DNA of 10,622 nt from assembly GCA_947501315.1 (NCBI GenBank), contig CANMXH010000073.1, positions 1 to 10,622 of the forward strand, read 5' to 3'. Source of the DNA: Caulobacteraceae bacterium (lineage in GTDB: Bacteria > Pseudomonadota > Alphaproteobacteria > Caulobacterales > Caulobacteraceae). Position 1 is the stretch's first letter. Every line of letters starts with the position of its first letter. This document shows, piece by piece, positions 6,529 through 10,622 of the stretch. The notes below the pieces were generated by a model. That model was not told where the DNA came from and did not search any database. It saw only the letters and a list, made by a program, of their open reading frames with translations. A program made the position numbers and the translations under genes.

Positions 6529-6819
6529 CTACTGGCCGATCGCGAGGATGAAGCGCGAGGCCAAAGACAGACCGGCGTCGACCACGAAGAAGAAGATCGC
6601 GGCGATCACGACCATGATCAGAACCATCACCGAGGTGATCCAGGTTTCCTTGCGGCTCGGCCAGACGATCTTGCGCCCCTCGGCGCGGACCTGGCTGATG
6701 AACTGCGGGATAGAGGTGCGCTTCTTCGGCGCGGCCGTTTCGGCCGCCACGGCGTTCCCGGCAATCGCCGGCTGGACGGGCTGGGTACGGCGCCCCGAGG
6801 GGCTCTTGGCCTTGGCCAT
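6529..6819 (-). CDS. secE: Preprotein translocase subunit SecE
   Basis: A 96-residue SecE, the small essential subunit of the SecYEG channel that clamps SecY in the inner membrane. It has an Ala/Pro-rich cytoplasmic N-terminus, the conserved amphipathic segment with R-K-I-V-W-P-S-R-K-E-T-W (residues 49-60), and one transmembrane helix at about 62-80, the short single-TM form rather than the three-TM form of E. coli. The frame opens earlier at a TTG (6840), but that codon has no ribosome site; ATG at 6819 has AGAAG close by and gives the usual length. It lies 64 bp after tRNA-Trp and 12 bp before nusG, in the classic order. Confidence 0.95.
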   Translation of the reverse strand: MAKAKSPSGRRTQPVQPAIAGNAVAAETAAPKKRTSIPQFISQVRAEGRKIVWPSRKETWITSVMVLIMVVIAAIFFFVVDAGLSLASRFILAIGQ

Positions 6820-6844
6820 GGTCTTCTGGTCTCGTTTCAACGTG

Positions 6845-6876
6845 CTGACGGTGCAGATGGGGACCCGCGCCGTCAG
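6845..6876 (-). other. Hairpin between tRNA-Trp and secE
   Basis: CTGACGG (6845-6851) and CCGTCAG (6870-6876) form a perfect 7-bp stem, extendable past a mismatch, around an 18-base loop in the tRNA-Trp/secE spacer. There is no U-run on the secE side, so it is more likely an RNA-processing structure that separates the tRNA from the mRNA than a terminator. A short CTTTT follows the encoded CCA just before it. Confidence 0.35.
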
Positions 6877-6883
6877 GGAAAAG

Positions 6884-6959
6884 TGGCAGGAGTGGAGGGA
6901 CTCGAACCCACGACCCTCGGTTTTGGAGACCGATGCTCTACCAGCTGAGCTACACTCCT
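6884..6959 (-). tRNA. tRNA-Trp (CCA)
   Basis: A complete 76-nt cloverleaf. The acceptor stem AGGAGTG/CACTCCT is fully paired, followed by discriminator G and an encoded CCA. The D arm has AGCTGGTAGAGC. The anticodon stem TCGGT/ACCGA encloses loop CTCCAAA with anticodon CCA. The T arm contains GTTCGAGTC. It precedes secE, as in many proteobacteria where the order is tuf, tRNA-Trp, secE, nusG. Here tuf is about 3.5 kb away with other genes between. A terminator-like hairpin lies directly upstream. Confidence 0.97.
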
Positions 6960-6970
6960 AGGTTCCGGAC

Positions 6971-7006
6971 AAAGCTGAAAAGCGCCGTGGGCTTGCCCTC
7001 GGCGCT
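6971..7006 (-). terminator. Terminator-like hairpin just upstream of tRNA-Trp
   Basis: AGCGCCG (6981-6987) pairs with CGGCGCT (7000-7006), and within it GGGC (6989-6992) pairs with GCCC (6995-6998) after one mismatch. On the minus strand the stem runs straight into TTTTCAGCTTT, so it looks like an intrinsic terminator ending 12 bases before the tRNA. On the plus strand there is no T-run. It could stop transcripts arriving from corC through the antisense strand of the tadG-like gene, or act as an attenuator in the leader of the tRNA-Trp/secE operon. Confidence 0.6.
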
Positions 7007-7027
7007 TCGCGCTTCGCCAGATTGGCG

Positions 7028-7056
7028 GCTATGCCCCAGTGCGACCGGTATTTCAA
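7028..7056 (-). promoter_or_regulatory. Weak candidate promoter for tRNA-Trp/secE/nusG
   Basis: TTGAAA (7056-7051), a 17-nt spacer and CATAGC (7033-7028) lie on the minus strand. The -35 is good but the -10 is poor, and it does not fit the GCTANAWC form. If real, transcription begins about 15 bases before the terminator-like hairpin at 6981-7006. It is the best match I see in the 218-bp divergent gap between tRNA-Trp and the tadG-like gene. Confidence 0.22.
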
Positions 7057-7177
7057 GCATCGCTTTCAGCAAGACGGCGCATGGAGGTTTTGTTCACCCC
7101 GCTCCGCGACGCTTTGTTCATCGGTTTTTGTGACAATCCCGTCGAGCGCTTGTCTCCGACAAACCAAGGACATGGCG

Positions 7178-8671
7178 ATGATCACGGCCCATCAATCTTT
7201 CCGCACGGCGGCACGGCTGCTGTCCTGCGCGCGTGGCAACGTGGCCCTCATGTTTGCGCTCATGGCGCTTCCCCTTGCGGTGATGGCCGGCTTCGGGGTC
7301 GACCTGTGGCGGCAGAACACGGCTGTGACATCCGCACAGAGCGCCCTCGACGCCGCGGTCCTCGCTGCTGCTGCGACCGATCTGGAGGATGAAGACGCGC
7401 TCACGACAGTCGTCTCGGGCTACCTGGCCGCCAATCTGCGCCACGGCGAACTGAGCACAGACTATACCCTCGAAGTCCGCTTTCTGGACGAGAGGCGGAT
7501 CGAGGGCGTGCTGGAGGGGGTCACTCCCACCTTCTTTGCCGGCCTGCTCGGCTTGGAGTACCTGCCCGTCAACGTTGAAGCTACGGCGACGCGCGGCTCG
7601 GATGACCTGATCGAGGTGGCCCTGGTACTGGACAATACCTGGTCGATGTCTGCCTCTGATGGCGGAACGACCCGGATCGCCGGCCTCAGGACCGCTGCAA
7701 GAGACCTGGTGAATGAGATCATGGTCAGCGAGGAGGGTCAGGTCCGTATCGGGATTGTCCCCTATGCCGACTATGTCAATGTCGGGACCGGCAACCGCTC
7801 GGAGTCCTGGCTGAACGTCCCCGCCGACTATTCGACCACCTCGACCCCCTCCCCCCGACGCTGTAACCAGGTTCCGGTCACGACCACGACCTGCACCGGC
7901 GGCGTGCGCGGAACCTGCACCCGCCATGTGGACGGGGTCCCCGAGAACTACGGCTGCTGGACCACGCCCCAGCGCTGCACCACCACACCGGTCGTGCCGG
8001 CCCGGACACAGGAGAGCTGCAGTGGCGGCGGTTCGCCGTCAACGACCCACTATCGCTGGTTCGGCTGCGTACGGTCGAGGAATGTCGGCGACCTGAGGCT
8101 GCACGATAAGAAGCCCGACACCCGCTACAATGTGCTGATGCAGACCTCCCAGACATGTCTGAATCCAATCCTGCCGCTGTCAGAGACCAAGGCCACGGTC
8201 CTGTCACGGATCAACGGCCTGGTCGTGAACATCGGTGGCTACCGGCCCGAAACCCATATCCCGTCCGGAATGGTCTGGGGCATCAACGCCCTGTCACCCG
8301 GCGCGCCCTTCACCGAGGGCCGGGCCTATGGTCGCAATGTGCGCAAGATTATCGTCCTGATGACCGACGGCGAGAATACCCTGCGCTACCAGCCGACGGA
8401 CGGCACCCATATCGCGCCGAACGCCGCAACGCGCGCCGCCGAGCTGGCCGCGACGAATACCGACCTCGTTAGCCTGTGCACCTATGCCAAGAGCCAGAAC
8501 ATGGAGATCTACACCGTCGGGCTCGGCGTCGGCTCGGTCACGGCGGTGAACATGCTGCGCAGCTGTGCCACCAGCGCGGCTCACGCCCACAACGCTGCCG
8601 ATACCTCCGCCCTGATCGCCGCCTTCCAACGAATCGCGCGCTCGATCAACGCCGTCCGGCTGGCCGAATAG
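7178..8671 (+). CDS. TadG-like von Willebrand A domain protein with a TadE/G-type N-terminus
   Basis: A 497-residue protein. The short basic N-terminus contains R-G-N-V-A-L-M-F-A-L (about residues 19-28), the start of a transmembrane segment to about 43, typical of TadE/TadG pilus-assembly proteins that anchor in the inner membrane and face the periplasm. A von Willebrand A domain follows: the MIDAS begins D152-N-T-W-S156 and another acidic element is T-D397-G-E-N. Between them lies a cysteine-rich insert with eight Cys at residues 229-327 (229, 239, 247, 260, 267, 281, 297, 327), probably disulfide-bonded; two more are at 434 and 463. ATG at 7178 is chosen over 7172 because AAGGA is seven bases upstream of it and only one base from 7172. 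It stands alone, without other tad/flp genes in the window, and opposes its neighbours. Its exact role is unknown; adhesion or envelope assembly is inferred. Confidence 0.85.
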   Translation: MITAHQSFRTAARLLSCARGNVALMFALMALPLAVMAGFGVDLWRQNTAVTSAQSALDAAVLAAAATDLEDEDALTTVVSGYLAANLRHGELSTDYTLEVRFLDERRIEGVLEGVTPTFFAGLLGLEYLPVNVEATATRGSDDLIEVALVLDNTWSMSASDGGTTRIAGLRTAARDLVNEIMVSEEGQVRIGIVPYADYVNVGTGNRSESWLNVPADYSTTSTPSPRRCNQVPVTTTTCTGGVRGTCTRHVDGVPENYGCWTTPQRCTTTPVVPARTQESCSGGGSPSTTHYRWFGCVRSRNVGDLRLHDKKPDTRYNVLMQTSQTCLNPILPLSETKATVLSRINGLVVNIGGYRPETHIPSGMVWGINALSPGAPFTEGRAYGRNVRKIIVLMTDGENTLRYQPTDGTHIAPNAATRAAELAATNTDLVSLCTYAKSQNMEIYTVGLGVGSVTAVNMLRSCATSAAHAHNAADTSALIAAFQRIARSINAVRLAE

Positions 8672-8672
8672 G

Positions 8673-10001
8673 TCAGTCGCGCGAGGCGTCGATCGCGGCG
8701 GGCCCTGCGGCCCCGATCACCTGGCGGAACAGCAACTTGTCGATACGGCGGTCGTCCATGTCGATGATCTCGACCTCGAACCGGCCCAGCTGCAGGATCT
8801 CGCCCTCGCCGGGTACCCGCGACAGCTGATGCAGCACCAGACCGGCAACGGTATGGAACCCGTCAGCCTCGCCGAAATCCTCTCCAAGGGCATCCGCCAG
8901 CTCGTCGATATCGGTCTGGCCGTCGACCAGCCAGCTGCCGTCCTCACGCAGGCGCACATTGACCTCGGCGTCGTCGTGACCCTCATCGAAATCGCCGGCG
9001 ATCATCTCCAGAAGGTCAGTGGCCGTGACCACGCCCTCGAAGGCTCCGAACTCATCGACCAGAAAGGCCATATGGACCTTGGAGGCCTTCATGATCTCCA
9101 GGGCCTTCAGCACCGAGGTCGACTGCGGGATGAAGGCCGGGGTCTGGATGTGCTTCTCGACATTGAACTCGCCATTATCCAGCAGACTGTCGAGCAGGTC
9201 CTTCTTGTGGATCACACCCAGGGGGTTATCGACGTCGTTCTCGCGGGCCACCACGATGCGCGAATAGGGGCAGGTGCGGATCTCCTTGCGCAGGATTTCG
9301 TCGGAATCGTCCAGGGCGATCCAGAACACCTCATGCCGGGGCGTCATCGCGACGCGGATCGGGCGGTCGCCCAGACGCAGGATCTCTTCGATCATGGTCT
9401 GCTCTTCGGGCTCGATCAGGCCCGACGCCGTGCCCTCGGCGATCATCGTCTCGACCTCTTCCTGGGTCACGTCGGAGCCGTCGCGATCCCGCACATTCAT
9501 CAGCTTCAGAATGGCCGAGGTCGAGGCGGTCAGGATCAGGACGAAGGGCTTCAGCACAATCGCCACGGTCGAGATCGGGGCCGCCATCCGGGATGCAATC
9601 GTCTCCGGGAAGATCAGCGCCAGCCGCTTGGGTACCAGTTCGCCCACGATCACCGACACATAGGTGATGAAGACGATGACCAGCACGGTCGAGAATATCC
9701 CGGTATAGGCGGCCAGGGCGGGGAAGGCCCCTTCCAGGATCAGGTTCAGCTCACCGGCGATGGCCGCCTGGCCATAGGCACCGGCGGCGATCCCGATCAG
9801 GGTGATGCCGACCTGCACGGCAGACAGGAAATGGGTCGGCTCCTCGGCCAGTTTGAGCGCAGCCCGCGCCCCCTTGTCGCCGCGCTCGGCCCGCGCCTGC
9901 AGTTTGGACTTCCGGGACGAGACGACCGCCAGCTCGGTCATGGCGAACAGGCCGTTGAGCACCACGAGGGCCAGAACAACGGCGATGGCGAAGGCTAACA
10001 T
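8673..10001 (-). CDS. CNNM/CorC family membrane protein with CBS domains (HlyC/CorC-like)
   Basis: A 442-residue protein with the full family layout. The N-terminal CNNM (DUF21) domain has hydrophobic segments at about 1-22, 60-84, 100-122 and 136-168, with the conserved G-E-L-V-P-K at 120-125. A CBS pair covers about 205-335, and a C-terminal CorC_HlyC domain about 345-430. Family members are linked to magnesium or cobalt efflux and metal tolerance; the old name hemolysin is historical. The N-terminus begins L-A-F-A-I-A-V-V-L-A as expected, and an in-frame TAG directly precedes the ATG at 10001, so the start cannot lie upstream. Unusually, no Shine-Dalgarno is visible: the preceding bases are GACCCCCCTAG. 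The stop codon is one base from that of the convergent tadG-like gene. It may be co-transcribed with the small lipoprotein gene 94 bp upstream. Confidence 0.93.
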   Translation of the reverse strand: MLAFAIAVVLALVVLNGLFAMTELAVVSSRKSKLQARAERGDKGARAALKLAEEPTHFLSAVQVGITLIGIAAGAYGQAAIAGELNLILEGAFPALAAYTGIFSTVLVIVFITYVSVIVGELVPKRLALIFPETIASRMAAPISTVAIVLKPFVLILTASTSAILKLMNVRDRDGSDVTQEEVETMIAEGTASGLIEPEEQTMIEEILRLGDRPIRVAMTPRHEVFWIALDDSDEILRKEIRTCPYSRIVVARENDVDNPLGVIHKKDLLDSLLDNGEFNVEKHIQTPAFIPQSTSVLKALEIMKASKVHMAFLVDEFGAFEGVVTATDLLEMIAGDFDEGHDDAEVNVRLREDGSWLVDGQTDIDELADALGEDFGEADGFHTVAGLVLHQLSRVPGEGEILQLGRFEVEIIDMDDRRIDKLLFRQVIGAAGPAAIDASRD

Positions 10002-10074
10002 CTAGGGGGGTCGGAACCGGCGCGGCGCAACATTCGGCGTCCGCAGGCTCCATGATAGGGGTATTTGGTCCCCA

Positions 10075-10095
10075 CCGCCACGGTTTCCTTGGCGG
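10075..10095 (-). other. Hairpin after the small lipoprotein gene
   Basis: CCGCCA (10075-10080) and TGGCGG (10090-10095) pair, with GG/CC continuing inside after one mismatch around a three-base loop. It starts directly at the lipoprotein stop codon and is not followed by a U-run on the minus strand, so it would more likely protect an mRNA end or slow read-through into corC than terminate strongly. Confidence 0.35.
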
Positions 10096-10221
10096 TCAGT
10101 GCGTACGGCCGGCCTCCACGCCGCCATAGGCGCCCCGCGAAGCCGTGTCGGGCAGGACCGCACAGGCCGACACACCGAGGAAGGTGCCGATGAACAGGCC
10201 GATACGAAGTGCGCGTCGCAT
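10096..10221 (-). CDS. Small lipoprotein, 41 residues
   Basis: A short frame from ATG 10221 to TGA 10096. The protein begins M-R-R-A-L-R-I-G, has a hydrophobic stretch (L-F-I-G-T-F-L-G) and a lipobox V-S-A-C with the lipidated cysteine at residue 20, then a 21-residue tail rich in Gly and Ala. Positively charged n-region, h-region and lipobox are in the right order and spacing, which is unlikely by chance in so short a frame. An AGGGA lies ten bases upstream, a little long. A good promoter match (10304-10330) stands upstream and the CorC-like gene follows on the same strand. No function can be assigned; entericidin-like tiny lipoproteins are the nearest analogy by architecture only. Confidence 0.65.
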   Translation of the reverse strand: MRRALRIGLFIGTFLGVSACAVLPDTASRGAYGGVEAGRTH

Positions 10222-10303
10222 GGTGACGGGGTCCCTGACGTCCAGACCGCGAACCTAGCCGCCGTCCGTCAGCGCCCCGCAAGCCGGTTCACCGGAGCGG
10301 GAT

Positions 10304-10330
10304 GGCTTAACCCTGCTTCTCGCCCGTCAA
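10304..10330 (-). promoter_or_regulatory. Candidate housekeeping promoter for the lipoprotein/corC unit
   Basis: On the minus strand TTGACGG (10330-10324) is an exact match to the Caulobacter -35 consensus TTGACGS. It is followed by a 12-nt spacer and GTTAAGCC (10311-10304), a partial match to GCTANAWC. It lies 20 bases beyond the tuf terminator and about 75 nt before the lipoprotein start, where a new promoter would be needed. Confidence 0.42.
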
Positions 10331-10350
10331 GCGATGCCCCGGGCACCCGC

Positions 10351-10386
10351 ACAGCAAAACGGCCCCCGGGGTTTCCCCGGGGGCCG
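10351..10386 (-). terminator. Intrinsic terminator of tuf
   Basis: A perfect 12-bp GC stem (10360-10371 with 10375-10386) around a three-base loop. On the minus strand it is followed by TTTTGCTGT, the U-tail. It lies 90 nt after the EF-Tu stop codon. The plus-strand side also has T-rich sequence (CTCTGTTTGTTT), so it could work in both directions. Confidence 0.9.
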
Positions 10387-10405
10387 CTCTGTTTGTTTGG
10401 CCTGT

Positions 10406-10454
10406 GCTCGCCTCGCGGAGGCTCGCGGCTTGAGGCCGCGCTCAGGAAGCGAGC
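10406..10454 (-). other. Branched stem structure in the tuf 3' UTR
   Basis: Between the tuf stop codon and its terminator, GCTCG (10406-10410) can pair with CGAGC (10450-10454). This encloses two hairpins: CCTC/GAGG around GCG (10411-10421) and CGCGGC/GCCGCG around five bases (10424-10440). The result is a three-way junction. It may protect the abundant tuf mRNA or be a remnant of a GC-rich intergenic repeat. Confidence 0.45.
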
Positions 10455-10476
10455 GGGCGTCAGCGCACCGGTTTGC

Positions 10477-10622
10477 TTACTCGGTGATCTTCGACACCAC
10501 GCCGGCGCCGACGGTGCGGCCGCCTTCGCGGATGGCGAAGCGCAGGCCCTGGTCCATGGCGATCGGGGTGATCAGCTCGACGTTCAGCTCGGCATTGTCG
10601 CCGGGCATGATCATCTCGACAC
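10477..10622 (-). CDS. tuf: Elongation factor Tu, C-terminal end (partial)
   Basis: The last 47 residues of EF-Tu, cut by the right edge of the window. EF-Tu delivers aminoacyl-tRNA to the ribosome with GTP. The visible part belongs to domain 3 and includes M-P-G-D-N, L-I-x-P-I-A-M, G-L-R-F-A-I-R-E-G-G-R-T-V-G-A-G-V-V and the terminal S-K-I-T-E, all diagnostic. The TAA stop is at 10477-10479. A structured 3' UTR and a strong terminator follow. Many alphaproteobacteria carry two tuf copies, one of them near tRNA-Trp and secE; this is probably that copy, with about 3.5 kb lying between here. Confidence 0.97.
   Translation of the reverse strand, partial: VEMIMPGDNAELNVELITPIAMDQGLRFAIREGGRTVGAGVVSKITE

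Noticed and set aside
7089..7120. TTTGTTCA direct repeat (7089-7096 and 7113-7120) upstream of the tadG-like gene
   Set aside because: Only two 8-bp copies 24 bp apart in a short AT-richer stretch; no convincing promoter or operator context, so chance cannot be excluded.
7132..7162. Alternating GACAA / TTGTC / GACAA motifs before the tadG-like start
   Set aside because: These could form two mutually exclusive 5-bp hairpins near the ribosome site, but the stems are too short to call a switch.
8829..9998. 389-codon plus-strand frame opposite corC
   Set aside because: It has a His/Gln/Gly-rich translation without domains and lies fully within the well-supported CNNM/CorC gene.
9995..10282. 95-codon minus-strand frame between tuf and corC
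   Set aside because: It has an Arg/His/Gly-rich translation without features, and it overlaps the 41-residue lipoprotein frame, which has a proper signal and lipobox.

Overview
This is a GC-rich window with dense, mostly minus-strand genes. The protein sequences (L1, L11, NusG, SecE, EF-Tu), the TadG-like protein, the Caulobacter-style promoter matches (TTGACG-type -35, 10-14 nt spacer, GCTANAWC-type -10) and the GC-rich palindromic intergenic repeats all suggest an alphaproteobacterium of the Caulobacterales, plausibly Brevundimonas or a close relative. The taxonomic call is inference; no search was run.

Layout from right to left, the direction in which most genes are read. The 3' end of an EF-Tu gene (tuf) enters at the right edge and is followed by a folded 3' UTR and a strong intrinsic terminator. 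Next come a candidate housekeeping promoter, a 41-codon lipoprotein gene (10096-10221) and a CNNM/CorC-type membrane protein with CBS domains (8673-10001). A TadG-like von Willebrand A protein lies on the plus strand (7178-8671); its stop codon is one base from that of the CorC gene. Beyond it, on the minus strand, is the translation/secretion block tRNA-Trp(CCA), secE, nusG, rplK, rplA (6959 down to 4506). The rplKA pair is separated from nusG by a 306-bp spacer. That spacer holds an inverted pair of REP-like palindromic units, a candidate rplKA promoter, and a leader with two hairpins, one a possible L1 autoregulatory site. A perfect 12-bp hairpin with a U-rich tail ends the rplA transcript.

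The left part (80-4411) carries four minus-strand genes with short spacers that may be co-transcribed: a NUDIX hydrolase, an exported DUF2059 protein, an M3 oligoendopeptidase F and an exported serine hydrolase of the beta-lactamase fold. A good housekeeping-type promoter at the left edge (31-58) points at a gene outside the window.

The ribosomal block is an ordinary core region. The points worth a second look are regulatory or architectural: the mosaic palindrome inside nusG-rplK, a terminator-like hairpin immediately upstream of tRNA-Trp, the one-base convergent junction between tadG-like and corC with no terminator at the junction, the break after rplA where rplJL-rpoBC would often follow, the unlisted small lipoprotein, and the structured tuf 3' UTR. 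I found no CRISPR array, insertion sequence, toxin-antitoxin pair or obvious new defence system.
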